Assembly: GCA_036785705.1 (NCBI GenBank)
Contig: JAWUZG010000173.1
Span: forward strand, 5,023,441 to 5,087,440
Reading direction: 5' to 3'
Source of the DNA: Acanthornis magna
Taxonomy: Eukaryota; Chordata; Aves; Passeriformes; Acanthizidae
Length of the DNA stretch: 64,000 bases
Position numbers and translations under genes: made by a program. The notes beneath the pieces were generated by a model. It did no database searches. It saw only the letters and a list, made by a program, of their open reading frames with translations, and had not been told where the DNA came from. Positions 13,045 through 26,070 of this stretch are shown here, one piece after another. Within the stretch, counting starts at the first letter, position 1; each line of letters opens with the position of its first letter.

Positions 13045-14252
13045 GAACTCTGTCCATGGTACACCTATGGACAGAGGTCTCTCTTCTATCAAGTTTTCCA
13101 CCTGTCTTCCTCTGTCTCACCTGGTGTTCTCATAGAAATATTAATTTATTGTAATTTTATAACATCAGTGAAGTACCTGAAAGAAAAGGATAGTTGCCGT
13201 AGGTACCTGTCTAAAATTGTGTTTCTGTTATTAGTGCTAGAGGGAACTCTATCATTCTCCTGAGGAAAGAAAGATGATTAAGGACCTCATGCAAGTGTCA
13301 AAATTTAGCTAAAATAAGCCTGGGCCTTTGTCAAACCATATCAATAAATCACAATTAAGCAAATGTGCACTTTCAAAAGACATGATGCAAACACACATGC
13401 TGTTCATCAAATCTCGTTTGTTTCCATAGTAATTTTCTAGGATATGAAATCTCTGCATAGTTGTAATCTCTTGAATATAGAGCTGAGTGAGATTATATAT
13501 CGTGATTTCCCTTTACTTCATTTTTGCCTTTGCAAATAAGGTGTTCTTAATGTATGTTGCAGAAGGTCTTCCATCCCTGTTGTGATTGATGGCTAGCAAA
13601 CTGCTGGGGACAATTCCATTTGGTGGGTAAAAAACACTATCTCGTTTATCTTTATATCATATCTGCTGCAAATTAAACTAAAAACATAGAGTTTGCACAC
13701 TAAAATTGTTACACTGTGGAGCAATGTGCCTATAAAACAGCATGTTAACAAGCACGACATGATAAATGAAATGCAATAAACTTCTGTAATTTCAGATTCT
13801 CCCAGAGGCAGATGATGAGGCTATCACCTGTTGAGCTTTGCTTGGTGACAGTATAAGAGCATCTCCAAGAAAGTACTGGCTGGGCCAGCTTTATAGGAAG
13901 TGAGTGGCTACTAGTGCACACTCGGTTAACTTCACACATGCTGCATCTGAGATAAGAGTCGTAATTCAAGCAACCAAATGCAGAGGCAGGGGTGCTTTGC
14001 TTGCTGGATTACTGGTGCTCCTGAACTGGAGTGTCCTGTTTTCTTCAGTAGATGGCAGCAGTACTGATGCATGATAAAAGCTGGGTTCCAAAAGCATTTT
14101 GTAAAATAAAGCTGGGTTTTTTTTTCCTTTCCCCCCTGCCCCATACTATCACTGTCATAACTGATCATAACACCTGAGTTTCTACGAGTCAGGTGTTAAA
14201 CAACATCCCCAGCTTCAATAGCAACATGATTCACAGGTGTGCAATTTTGTCT
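13045..14252. other. Unique sequence
   Basis: No repeat or exon is recognised. Small antisense frames at 13,745-14,168 show no domain. Confidence 0.5.
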
Positions 14253-14299
14253 AAAAACAAACAAACAAACAAACAAACAAACAAACAAACAAACAAACC
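14253..14299 (+). repeat. (AAAC)n tetranucleotide microsatellite
   Basis: About 11 uninterrupted CAAA units, 47 bp in total. Confidence 0.95.
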
Positions 14300-16547
14300 A
14301 AAATGAATAACATTAATCAAAACCTCAAGGAAAGTGAACCAAAAAAGCCCCACCTGTCTTACTGATCAAAGCTGCTTTATTTTTATGTGCCAGTAAACAT
14401 TTATTAGCATTAACTCTCAAGCCATGCATGTAGATATATTTTTCCTCATAAGGTGTCCCAGGGAACTACCCAAAAGGTTTTTCACCAACATTATGACTCT
14501 CTTCAGAAAGATATAGGTAGAGCACAGGTTTGGGGAAGGGAAAGAAGCAAAGAATGTCTCAATGATTTATTTGTCCTTCATAAAATGTGTCTGTTTCCTA
14601 CCACACAACTGAACACTATTTTAATTCAAATGTGCATATTTCAACTGACTATTTTAAAAGCATCAGAAATATTAAATTAGTCCCTTCAGAGTCCCTGAGT
14701 TTTTATTTTTGAAGGAGGGGGAGAAAAAAGAGAAGTATAAGGACACTCAAAAGGGAATCATAAAACTGAAGTCTCAGGTGCAAGAAACCTGGTTTCAAAT
14801 TCCTGTACCTGGTTCAGACTGGAAAAAGGTATCTGCTTCTCCTTCTGTGAGTGCTCTAGCCCCAGGGCTATGAGAACACAGTTGTGTATTCAGTCTGGTC
14901 CAGTAAATATTTCATTACTTATACATAGAGGTTGAATGCAGGGAGTGTATCATGCACCTTAGATGCAAGTGAAAAGCAAAGGGAGGGTCCCCACATGAAA
15001 AGCCTGAAAATTAGAACCTTCAATATGTAACTTCTGTATTCCCTAAAAATATCCTGAGGCACTCAGAGTCTCGTGAATGTAAAATTTCTGCCCTTTGCAT
15101 GCATCACAAGAAATAGGATAGTAGATGTCTAAAACAAAACTTCCATGTTTCTCAGGGGAAAACAATGACTAAAATGAACAAGAGATAACATTTAGCAATT
15201 TAATGGACAGATTACATTCTGCTTTTTTTTTTTTTTTTTTTTAATTTAAAATACTCTCTACTAGTATTTACTTATATGGTACACTTGTGGATCTCTGAGA
15301 TAGGTGTAAAAAAACAACTATTACTCTAGAATAACAAAGCTCAGATGTGTATAATGAGAAAAGTTAAATAGTCCAGAGGTTTAAATGCCATGGAACACCT
15401 TGAACATTACTGAAAATGTTCCTGAAATTTTCATTTGGGTTTATTTATCTCAGCATTTATTTCACCAGGCCTTGGGTGTTGCAAGTGCTTTTGTCTTTCT
15501 TTGCTATACTGCACATGGTTGGTTTGTGTCTAAAGTAATCTTACAGCTTACATTAATGAAAACTTTTAACAAAATTTGTTTTAGGATTTAATTATCATAA
15601 CTCCTGGCCTAATTAAAAAGAAGTGGAGTCGCCTTGGTGACAGCATATAAACATAACTGTTCCCTTCAAACAACTATAGGTAAGGACAGAGGAAAAAAAA
15701 TCATCTTAACATCTCATATTGATTGCTGGGTCAATGCTGTTCTTGAAACTGTAAAATATGAATGAGCAGCCTTTGAACAGAGTAAGATACTAGATGCCTT
15801 TGATCAAATCTGGAATGCATTTCTGCACTGCTACTCACTAAAAAGAACAAATAGAGGATAACCCTCAGATGATCAACCCTGGATCCACAAGGTCTTCTTC
15901 TGTGTAGCTCAAAAACTAAATATATATTGACCAAATGACAGGTTTCAGAAGATTGGGTTTGTTTGTGAGACATTCAAGGAAGTAAACAATAAGTTTTATT
16001 TAGATCATTCCAAAAGGGCTGATTTACAATTAATGGGATTAAATTAAGCAGGGAAATTTGTAGGCTGGACATCGGTCTACATATATTTAATTGCAGAGAG
16101 GCCTGTCGAACTTGTGAAAGATTCTGTAAGAAGAAACAGAGGCAGTCACATTGTTTCCAGAAAACTGGATGTGATAAGATGTTGATGAATACAATAGGCT
16201 TATAGGGTATGGTAGAGAGAGGAAATCCTTAGAGAAAATGGAATTTTCAGTTTTAGATAATAATATTAAAAATAAATAAACACAGAGAAAACAAAACAGA
16301 AATTTTAGCTGTGACACCTCAGAAAAATTTGTGTATCTTGGGACTCCACTTGCCCTTTTAAGTTTTTAACGATGTATATTTAATGTTGTATATGTTTAAC
16401 TCTTCTCATTCTGTGACACCATGAAGACAGTATGGAATACAAACAATTAAGCTGTGACTCAGTAGAAGTGGAAATACTGATGTGACCAGTTCATGAAGAT
16501 GCATAGAGGCATAAAGCCTGTGAATTACAGCCATGGCTCTACATTTC
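14300..16547. other. Unique AT-rich sequence with a T20 run
   Basis: A 20-nt T run lies at 15,223-15,242. No coding exon or family repeat is recognised. Confidence 0.5.
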
Positions 16548-16690
16548 CCTTTTTGTTTGTTTGTTTGTTGTTTTTTGTTTTGGGGGTTTTTTTGGTGTGT
16601 TTTTTTTTTCTTACCCCCTCTCTGGATTTTCTTTTTTTTTTTTTTTTAATTTTTTGTTTGGTTTTGGTGGTTTTGTTTTTGTTTGGTTCT
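16548..16690 (+). repeat. T/G-rich low-complexity tract
   Basis: Runs of T broken by G, GG and GGGG, including TTTGTTTG units. It lies directly against the CTTTTT array. Confidence 0.85.
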
Positions 16691-16792
16691 GTTTTTCTTT
16701 CTTTTTCTTTTTCTTTTTCTTTTTCTTTTTCTTTTTCTTTTTCTTTTTCTTTTTCTTTTTCTTCTTTTTCTTTTTCGTTTTCTTTTTCGTTT
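16691..16792 (+). repeat. (CTTTTT)n hexanucleotide array
   Basis: About 100 bp of nearly pure CTTTTT, an all-pyrimidine top strand apart from two CG interruptions at the 3' end (near 16,776 and 16,788). The long open frames on both strands here (poly-F/S and poly-KE) are artefacts of the repeat. Confidence 0.95.
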
Positions 16793-19571
16793 TTTGTTGG
16801 TTGGTTTGTTGGTTGGGTGGGACTTTTTAAATAAAAGTTTTGAACTGTCTTTAATGCAGCTCTTTTTTTTCTTTTGTTCTTCTGTTCTTTGGTTAACTTT
16901 ACTTTGCTCTTGTGGGTTCTGAATTCCACAATATCAGTTTTCCCTGAGAAGGACTGGAAAGGAGGAGAAAGCCTACAATGGCTCCTCCAAATCCCGAATT
17001 TTCCACTGGGAGGAACATGCTGCTGATGGTCAGTGTTTCCTTTACTCTGATCATCTTGGATCCACTTGCTGCAAATTATATGTATTTCACACAATTAACA
17101 ATGACAGCATTCCAGAAAGGTTAGGAAAAGTGAAGAGTGTGAGATCATTAGGATGGACATATTGCTGCTAGACTTCAAAAGTATTTAGGTCTAGTAGTAT
17201 TTCTGTCTGTTGTTTACATTACTAAATCTCTTTTGGGGAAAGTCCACACAAGCTCAGGGAGTTATTTTTAGCCAAGTAAGTCTCCCTGAAACATCTGAAA
17301 GGTGCAGGCAGGGGGATCTTCTCTCATTTTGGAAATGGAGATCAATTTAACCCATTTAGAATGAGCAGGAGCCAGTTTAATACATTTGAAACACCAGAAA
17401 TTATGAGAGAGAGTCAGAATTAATGTCCACTGTATTTTTTTCATCTGATTGTAAAATTCACAGCAAGAGAATGGTAAAGGAGTATTAGCTGTCGTTTTAA
17501 GATTCCTTCCAAAAAAATATTTGTGTATCTTTGTGATAATTTGTGATTCCTTCCCAGTCTTTCCCAACCTGTTAAATTAGGAGGTCAGGCAACAGTGGGT
17601 CTCTAAGTGAACCTGAGTCTGTCCTAGTTTGCCCTCAAAGGAGGAAGCCTGGGTTCCTATCTCTATCACCAGGAATAAGTTTAAGCAATGTCTCACCGCC
17701 TGTGATTACTTTGAGAGATCATTGATTTAAAAGTAAGATTTTAATGAATTTTTTTTAATGATTCTGGACTAGGAAAAACACTTTATCTGACTATTATTTT
17801 GAAGAGAAATATAGCCTGCAGCAGAGTTCTAAACCACACTTCTTTTGTATTTCTGTGCACAAAGAAATTTACATTCTCCTCTTGGCAAGGCAAGAAACCA
17901 GACAGATTGATAGGAAAACAGGTTTTCTGGCTGAGTGTTAAAGATGTTTCTTTGATTTGTGCAGAACAGCATGAAGACAACACAAGATAAGTAACGCAAC
18001 AATACAGGAGAAGGAAAATGCAATTTCAAGGTGCTCAAAAACCCGACTTTGGAGCTCACACAGGATCACCCTCAGTGGATATTCATGCTATATTTTAATT
18101 CCCTTAAAAGAGTTTTGTCCTTGAAAGAAAACGGGAAGCAAGGGGAAAACAACTAACAAATCTATAGTCAGACCAAAATTACAGAATGGTCCTCCCATTT
18201 GGTCTTTTTCAGATCTGAAAACAATGATTGTTTCTTTTGATTTGGTAGCTATTCATCTAACAGAATGGTGCAATATTACCCAGGAGAGATCACTTCTTCA
18301 ATGTGAGCTAGACAACTGGGCTCCTTCTGTAGCCAGCTGAGGGGGATTGGTGCCTCCGGAGAGCAATTAAGCTCATTTAATGATGGGTGTTTAAAAAGGA
18401 GATCTACAGAAAGCGATACGTCTTAGCTATATTTCTCCATTAACTATGGACAGTCTAAGGGAACAGCTTAAATTGGACACTTAACTTCGAGACAGCTCAA
18501 AGTAGAGGTGAGTCCCAGGTCTTGGCACTGTGCAATATAAGCCCTCATCACTCACAATGATTATGTTCAGCTGCACGCAAGAATTTGTGGGTGACTATAT
18601 TTCCCTCTGTGCATCATCCTTCCCCCCAAACGTATGTGTTTCAAGGACCTGTCCCGCTGAACTCACCAGGACTTTTCAATTAATTGCATTATTGCATAAT
18701 TCAAAGCTCTTACAAAGTTGTGGATAAAGAGTATTTTGGTCAAACCCCAGTGCCAGAAATAAAATTTTGCCTTACAAGTTACAGCTTTTTATCATGTGTT
18801 CTTGGTATTCTTTTCTCACCTTTTAGTCAATAGCAGTATTTAAAAGCCTTTGCTCAGAGTATTCAGGAAGAAAATATTCAATATAAGCACAGAATTCAGG
18901 TTCCCTACTCAGTGAAGAGGGACATAAGAAAATACTTGAAAAATAGTGCAGGTAACAGAGTGCTGCGAACTGCTTAGACTGCAAAACTCTAAATTATTTT
19001 TCTTGGCATGTCTAACCAAAATCTTAGCCAACAGAGAACATGTACTGATAAAGTCAATGACAGAGCTTGAAATGGAAACAACGGAAAACACAGAAACAAT
19101 TACTGCCCAACTGTCTTTGTTTAAGCTGCCATTTACTTATGAGCACTTGGATCTTATTATTTCTGCCAAATTTGTATTTTACTGAAGTCGGGAAAACAAG
19201 ACAAAATAGATCTCTGTTCTTGCATTTGAGACAGCTGGGCTCTAGTGAAGGTGACTCGGAGTTCCCAAGCAAGTAAGAATCAGTGTTCACATAGAAACTG
19301 CTTTCATTGTTAGAATGTTAGGAGTTGTGCATTCATTTCCTGAAGGGAGAAGGGAAATAAGCTTTGTATAATTACTTAGGGATGTGGATCTGTGATTGTG
19401 CTGCAATGTTGAATTGGAAATTAATTTCTTGCCATGCAAATCAATTTGTTCATTGGAATGATCTCCAAATTTTTGCTAGACTCAAAGCCGTTTGAGACTT
19501 TGATTTCCTCAAGGAATGCTTAAACAACCATCCTACTGAATGTGTGGAGGATGATGCACTCATAAAATTGT
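16793..19571. other. Unique sequence, possible conserved noncoding patches
   Basis: Two short stretches have regulatory-like content. One, at about 18,340-18,400, contains AGCAATTAAGC and ATTTAATGATGG. The other, at about 18,672-18,700, contains CAATTAATTGCATTATTGC. Both hold homeodomain-type TAAT cores. Conservation cannot be judged from one sequence. No coding exon is recognised. Confidence 0.35.
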
Positions 19572-19665
19572 GCAATAATTTAGGTTGAAAGTGACCTCTG
19601 GAGGTCATCTATTGTGACGCTTGCTCAGAGGTGTTATGGAGAATCAACTTCAAAGTTAGAGCTTA
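19572..19665 (-). mobile_element. CR1 LINE 3'-end relic, antisense
   Basis: TTTAGGTTGAAAGTGACCTC then TGGAGGTCATCTATTGTGAC correspond to the reverse complement of the CR1 tail (TTNAGGTTGGAAGGGACCTCTGGAGGTCATCTAGTCCAAC). CTTCAAAGTTAGA further on also fits this family. Confidence 0.65.
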
Positions 19666-22597
19666 GGTAGATTTTTAATATAAATTCATTTTTTCCCCCT
19701 AATTTTCCTACTGCTGTAGGAAAGCAGCCCAAAATGCTCACTAAAGATAAGTTAAACTATTTCTACTTCTCTCCACTATCTACCAAGCCAGTCATCTCAT
19801 CATAAATGTGTTCTAGACCATTAGGCACAACTTTGCCATTGTAAATCCAGGCCGGTCAGTTCACATTCTTGCAACTTCTACACTTGGACAAGGCTGAAGG
19901 AAGATTTGCTTCATAGTCTTCCTAGTGTTACACTAAAAATATTGTTGTGGTCAAAATGGATAACATCTAATAAGTGCTGATAAGAATTTATTGTTATTTT
20001 AACACTAGCCCAGCCTTATCAAAATACAGTTATTGTTTTTCCAATGAGATTGATGATACATTTCCATTCCGTAATGCATTTAAGACTGACACACACAAGC
20101 TTTACAGTTTCTAACCCATTCCTTAGTTTACCTTCAAATATTTTTGTAAAATCAATGAGTTTAATTTTACTAAATAATGGGAGTTTATGGGCTTGCCATT
20201 TAATAAAGTGCTTAATAAAAGAGTAAGCCATAATGATGACTTTGACTTCAACTCTTTTAATTTTGTGTTTTCTTGTGGATGCTTCATAAGTTTTCCAAGT
20301 TTCCTTCTTGCTTTTTATTGACTGGTTCGTACAAAATTTAAATCACCTTAAACTGACTATTAGCCAAAGTTATTCATTAACTTTCCTCAGACCCAATTAA
20401 CATAAAGGATTAATGTTTGTTACTTAGTGATTCAGAGGTTGTCAGAACTTCACCTTGCAAAGTATTACAAGAGCTAGGCTGAAACTATTTAGGCAATAGC
20501 CTAATAGGCAAAATCTTATTTTGTCAATAGGCAAAAATAATTTTGCCAATAGGCAAAACCCAAAACACTTTTTTAAAATAGGCAAATCGTTCTAAGATCA
20601 TGTCTAGTCAATACAAACTGAAATAGTTCTGAGACCCTGGGTGACCAGGTCAGCACAGAGGCTGTTACCTCCTACTTGCCACAGCAGAAATTTTATGTAC
20701 TGGGCTATATGTAACTTGGAACACAACTGGAAAGTTGTAGGTCTTGACATTTTTAAAGATAAAGACATCAGTCTTCACCTTTGCACAAAAGAAATATAAT
20801 TTTCTCCAGTAAAATTATTTTCTTCTGTGTAAATAATATTCATTAATATGGAAGCCAAAGCTTGGCTAGGCCCTATTCGCATGTTAGGTCGTGGAAGTAC
20901 TGAATCATCTTTTCATATCTGCTTTATTTGCTTAATGAATGTAAACTAGAGGAACAGGATTGGAAATAAGGGATGGAGAGAGATATATTGCTCTCCTTGT
21001 TTTGCCATCAGGGCCTTTAAATCCTAATATCTAAGACATTTTCTCTAATTGCATGGAATATCTAACCAAGCCAATAAATAAATTGAAGCTTCCTGAGTGT
21101 TACCTTAGTTACTTAATTGCAAAACTATTTTTGTCTGAGTTTCTCAAAAGTGATGAAAAAAAGTCTAAAAATTTCAAGATTTTTGAAGGTTTGAATCTGT
21201 CACAAATCATTATCTCTTATTCATTCGTATTTTGAGGATTTTTTTAAAATTAGTTTTTATTAGTCGTATTTATTTCATTGAGCTCATATTCTTTTTCTAT
21301 TACTTTTTGTTGTTGTTGTTGTTCCACTGACATGCAATTTATTTCTCCTTTTGCCAGTTAGATCCTTCCTTGGAAGTTCCCTTTCTCTTGGCTTTTGTTG
21401 ATTCCATGTCTTCAGTAATAGAAAGTTGTTATGTGGTTAAAAAGACAGTCTGAGTCTTCTCACATTTTGCCATCAGTGCAGTGAACGCAAGCAGCCCTAA
21501 CCAGCTTCTTGAAATCAAGCACAGACTAAAGCCAGACTTGCTGAGTGGAGTGTGAAGGGTAGTTGAGCAGAATATAATTCTAAAAGCAAAATGTGGGTTT
21601 TGCCATTTCACACAGCACAATGCTAAATCTGCTTTTTTTAGGAAACATCTATAGATAGATGCTCATTTTTGGAATCATTATCTGGTGTTAAGTGCATCAA
21701 AGCCATCCTTATTAGAGACAACCAATTGTCGTGACTAATTCTACTGCAAACTTGAAACAGACCATTATTCTAATACCCTGTATCCTTTGCATAAAGGAGC
21801 ATAGGAAAAACTCTGTCTTACTCTTTCTTCATTTATATCATGCATATTTGTAGAAACTTAACTGAAGTATTTATATGTCCAAACTTAAGATGCTTTTGAA
21901 TTTTATATGAACATTTTATGTTAGACATTGTGAAGAAAATCTCATGAGAATATAATTTATTGGTATTATGACAGCTCATTAAGTCTGTCTAGAAAACAGT
22001 ATTTTCATTTTATGAAAAAACAAAAGATTGCTTTGGAATTAGTTTTTGTTCTGATGCAGGATAAAAATTTGATTTGTTTGATTTCTCAGTGTCTAGGCAG
22101 GAAAAAAACAACATTGAGATCAATGTTGAGACCTATAACTGTTTTTCCATCTCCCTTGTGCATATCCTGACATCTCAACTATTATCTAGGTCAGTGTGAT
22201 TCTCTGAGACTTGAATTTAACTTTTGACTTGGGAAAATTTCAGCATTTTTGTCAAAATAACTATTTTCAGACACAAAAACACAGTTTTGATAAATATGCA
22301 GAGATATCTGTTAAATTTCTGAATATTTAGCTCAGCCTGCAGAACTCTGTAACAGTCAAAGCTGTACCTCTTAACTGGATGAATATTTGCAGGGTGCATT
22401 TATTGCTCCACTGAGGTTAGGGTCTGTGTCTGTGTGGATTTTTTATGAAAGTACACCTCAAATAGCTAATTTGTGAAAGCCACAACAGATTCTGAAGCCA
22501 GGGTTAAAAGGTTAGGTAGGGTTTATGGTCCTGGAAAGGTTTTTGTTCATATTTAATGGTGCATGAAAACTCTGGCGTTTCCATGCACAAAGCAAGA
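19666..22597. other. Unique AT-rich sequence
   Basis: Holds a cluster of ATAGGCAAA repeats (20,489-20,590) and a short (TTG)n run at 21,306-21,322. No coding exon is recognised. Confidence 0.5.
20489..20590 (+). repeat. Dispersed short repeat cluster, core ATAGGCAAA
   Basis: Four copies of ATAGGCAAA begin near 20,504, 20,527, 20,548 and 20,579. They are preceded by a 6-bp-stem hairpin, TTAGGC-AATA-GCCTAA (20,489-20,504). The spacing of about 21-31 bp is irregular. Confidence 0.7.
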
Positions 22598-22838
22598 CAA
22601 CACGGTAGGTTTACATTAGATATTAGGAAGAAATTCTCCCCTGTAACGGTGATGAGTATCTGGCACAGGTTATCCAGAAAATCTGTGGCTGTGCCATCCC
22701 TGGAAGTATTCAAGGCCAGGTTGCTGGGGCTTGAAGCAACCTGGTCTGGTGGAAGGTGTCCCTGCCCATGGCAGGGGTTTGGAAATAGATGGTCTTCAAG
22801 ATCTCTTACCACTCAAACAATTCCATGACCCTATGAAT
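22598..22838 (+). mobile_element. CR1 LINE 3'-terminal fragment
   Basis: A near-complete terminal CR1 segment. It contains GGTAGGTTTACATTAGATAT, ATTAGGAAGAAATTCT, ATCCCTGGAAGTATTCAAGG, CCAGGTTGCTGGGGCTTGAA, AACCTGGTCTGGTGGAAGGT and GTCCCTGCCCATGGCAGGGG, ending in a decayed ATTCCATGACCCTATGAAT tail. Being only ~240 bp long, it is a typical 5'-truncated insertion. Confidence 0.92.
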
Positions 22839-24039
22839 CTGGACAACTGGGCATAACTTCAGACTTCTCCTAAAATCTGGTTGACAATTCTTAATTTCTA
22901 ATCAATAAAATGTACCACAGAAGGAATTAATTTTTTTGTGCCTATGATTCACTTGCTCCTTCCAAAATAGCCCCAAAATGCTAATGATCACATGCACCAG
23001 AAAACACTCAAATATTTCTGAGTAGGTTTAGTTTGGCTTCATTAAAAGAGCCAATTGGGATCAGTTTTCCAGGCTGGTTTTCACATCCATAATGCTACCT
23101 AAGCTACCAAAAACTACATTGGTTCTTAAAAAAAAAAAAAAAAAAAATTCTTCTAATGAGACCTGTTGTCTTCATTAGCATTCCTGTGAGGTATTATACA
23201 AAACAAATTGAACAAGCCCATTCTATACAAAATAACTACTTTGGTCTGCAATCAAGTATCTTCCTTTAAGTCTTTGTACTGTTCACCACTTTCCCTATTA
23301 GTTTTAGCTGACTTCACACTGTGTGTACAGTTAAATGATAGTGTCAAATGCAATGCTGTGGCATTTTGTCTGTACATGATGGTTGAAATTACTATATGCT
23401 AATATTAACCTAGGCATTGAAATTTATCATACAGCTTAACCAGGGTCTTTTTTTTCAAGGTACCTTTCCTACAGCCCACATAGCTTTCTTCCAAACACCT
23501 TGCTTCATAATAATATAGGTAAGTGTATGAGTATTTGTTGCATCATTGGTTCCTATATATATATAAAAATGAAGAATAAAAAAAATGTAAAAAAAAATAG
23601 GCATGCTAAAATTCCTCAGATCTTCCTTAAAAAGACACAAAATTTCTATACTCACTACATAAGGATGAGGGTAGAAGGCTGGATATCCTGCTGTAGAAAG
23701 GAAGTAAATTTTAGAAGTACATTAAAAATTGTCCATGGAATTACTATAAAATAACCCCAAAATCAGGATTTTTTTTTTTTTCTGAATCCTCATTATTTGC
23801 AGACTGGCTTATTATCTGAGTCATTAAAAAAACATTAATTCCTTGTTTGTTCTTAAAAGAACTACAATCACAACACAACTAATCATAAGTCTTATAGTCC
23901 CCTGGAAATGTATGGAAAGTTGTATCTCATAGAAGTCTGGACATTTAGAGCATCTTGCAAAGCCAGTGTCTTTACAATGCAGTCATTAAGCAAATTCAGT
24001 AAATGTTTTGCTCTTTTCAACATAATTATTACACTGGTT

Positions 24040-24118
24040 TTGTAGATGGTAAAAGGAAAGCAGAGGTAAACAAGGTGGAATTAGGTGAAATATGCTAAGT
24101 CACAGCCAGAGCTCTCCC
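24040..24118 (-). mobile_element. Possible MIR-like SINE relic, antisense
   Basis: TTTTGTAGATGGTAAAAGGA, GCAGAGGTAAACAAGG and then TAAGTCACAGCCAGAGCT follow the antisense MIR order (TTTTACAGATGAGGAAAC, GAGGCACAGAGAGGTTAAG, GTCACACAGCCAG). Highly diverged. Confidence 0.3.
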
Positions 24119-25439
24119 ACAGTTATAAGCCTTTTAACTTCAAGTCATCTGACTCATGTTTTCTCCTTTCTTCCTGCAATTGTGGTCTACAGATGTAAAA
24201 TCATGCAACAAATTAAGAAGGAATAACTGAAGCATAGAACCAAACAATGTATTTTTTTTTCAGGTTATTTCACCATCTCTTTTGCCCCCCTTGAGGAGAG
24301 CAATACTCAACGAATTTTAAAATTACTGTGAACGGCAAAATGAAACAACAGAATTTGAACGTTGGCGAATACCCATTTGGCACTTCAATAGATCTAATAT
24401 TACTACCAGAGCAAAAAAGAACCTCAGGGACTCCATTCTGCTTTCACTTATGTCAGTAAATCTAGAGTAACTTCACTACAAATGCTGTAGTCAATAGTTA
24501 TTCCTGATTTACACTTACGAAGAGGAGAGAAAATGGGTCTTTAATTGATCAGCAAAGCCTTTCTCAGTGTAGATTTTTCTCCAGCAGTCATCTTACTGTA
24601 GTAATTTCAAGAAAAATAAATAATAAGATTCAAACACCACAGTAAGCCGTTAAGGAAATTATATATCAAATAAGCCCCAAAAAGCCTGGAGAATTGCAAA
24701 CAGAAGTGTTGCCTTACAGGTCTCATTCCTTATGTAGATTTAAATAATTCAATTGTTGAATAAATCTTCTATATTCTATTTATTCAAGCATTTTCAACTT
24801 TCATTTCCCAGCAGCTATGCCAAGAGTTATAAGAAAGAAAGGATCTTTTTTGATCATTGACAACAGTGATGTGAAAATCAGTTGCATACCCAAGTTTCTG
24901 CATATTGTATAGGAAAGGGATAGATAATGGTATGCTGCCTACAACTATCCTCAGCAAGAGTGGGACTGGCAAAAAAAATAGTTTCTTCCCTAGGCTTAAA
25001 TAATTCATTGGTTGAATCACTGAATACATCTCAGATTTTATCATGCATTCACAGATTTCCTGTGATACTTTTGCTGACAATAAAATTTAAAACCAAACCA
25101 AATAAAAACAGACCTAGACTTCTCTTAAAGAGGCAAGAGCTTGATAAGAGATCCTTTGTAGTTTCAGAAAACTTACATCGTATTGAAGATGATTGCTGTG
25201 TTCATAGCAGTAACTTTTATGGTAGTTGAAATAGGTTTTTATTATGTATTTTAAACAATTTTTCAGTCTTTTATCTGGAGTTCTTCGATCAAGTATGAAC
25301 TACAGGGAATTCAGAAAAGCTTTTTTCCCTTCCCATGTTCTTCTCCTGAAATCAAAGTGATGGGGTTATCATGTTGTCAAATTCTATTGTGTGACAAAAG
25401 TAGGCACACAACTGACAAGGGTTGAATTGACCCTCATTC

Positions 25440-25590
25440 CTTTTAAAGTTTTGCGCGCAGTTGCTTCTGTGATTTGACTGGAGAAAAGCAGCAAATCAAG
25501 TTTGTTGCATTATCATTTTCTAAGGCAATAATTGCCTTGATAATTTCATGCATGAATTTGCCATGCCATTGCCATAGATTCTGAACACTT
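25440..25590. promoter_or_regulatory. Possible conserved noncoding or enhancer-like block
   Basis: Contains the near-perfect palindrome AAGGCAAT-A-ATTGCCTT (25,522-25,538), a TAATTT and CATGCATGAATTTGCCATG run, and a GCGCGC at about 25,453 that is unusual in this AT-rich setting. The density of homeodomain/POU-like words suggests a regulatory element. This is inference; no alignment was possible. Confidence 0.25.
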
Positions 25591-25919
25591 AGAGCTCTTT
25601 CCAAAATTCATTGATTCTGCACAGGTAAATGAAGACATGATATTCTGCAAATGCAATCTGCTCTGGGGTAAAATTAGGTAATAAAGAAGAGCAACACAAA
25701 GAATCTTTTAACAGTTTTTTCAGCAGACATTCTGTTAGTTGCCAAGTTTGTTTAGAAATGACGTACAGCCTGGGAGCACATACTTGCATGTGGCAATTCC
25801 ACAGTGACGAAATTCTCTCTGTTCACTTGTCTCACAGCTGTTTGGCCTGCCTTCTCCTCCCAGCATTCAGCACAATTCATCAAGGAGGCTTTTAAACCAA
25901 GCTGCTAACCTGATATTCC

Positions 25920-26070
25920 AGAATCACAGAGTGGCTCAGGTTGGAAGAGACCACAGAGTGTCATCCGGCCCAACTCTCCTGCTCAAACACGGTCATCCCA
26001 GGGCATGTTGTACAGGATGCATCCAGATGGCTCTGGAATATCTGCAGCATATTGATATTGAGAAAGGGCT
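25920..26070 (-). mobile_element. CR1 LINE 3'-end fragment, antisense
   Basis: AGAATCACAGAGTGGCTCAG followed by GTTGGAAGAGACCACAGAG is the reverse complement of a CR1 tail. The match then runs on through CCCAACTCTCCTGCTCAA and GGAATATCTGCAG, equivalent to the CR1 TTGAATATCTCCAG segment. Confidence 0.8.

Larger units (their letters stand above)
22839..25919. other. Unique sequence with an A20 run and MIR-like relic
   Basis: A 20-nt A run lies at 23,128-23,147. A MIR-like piece (24,040-24,118) and a possible conserved noncoding block (25,440-25,590) are listed separately. No exon is recognised. Confidence 0.45.

Noticed and set aside
16493..17094. Poly-F/S frames and a 189-codon poly-KE antisense frame
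   Set aside because: Products of the CTTTTT array and T/G tract. The flanking residues show no domain.
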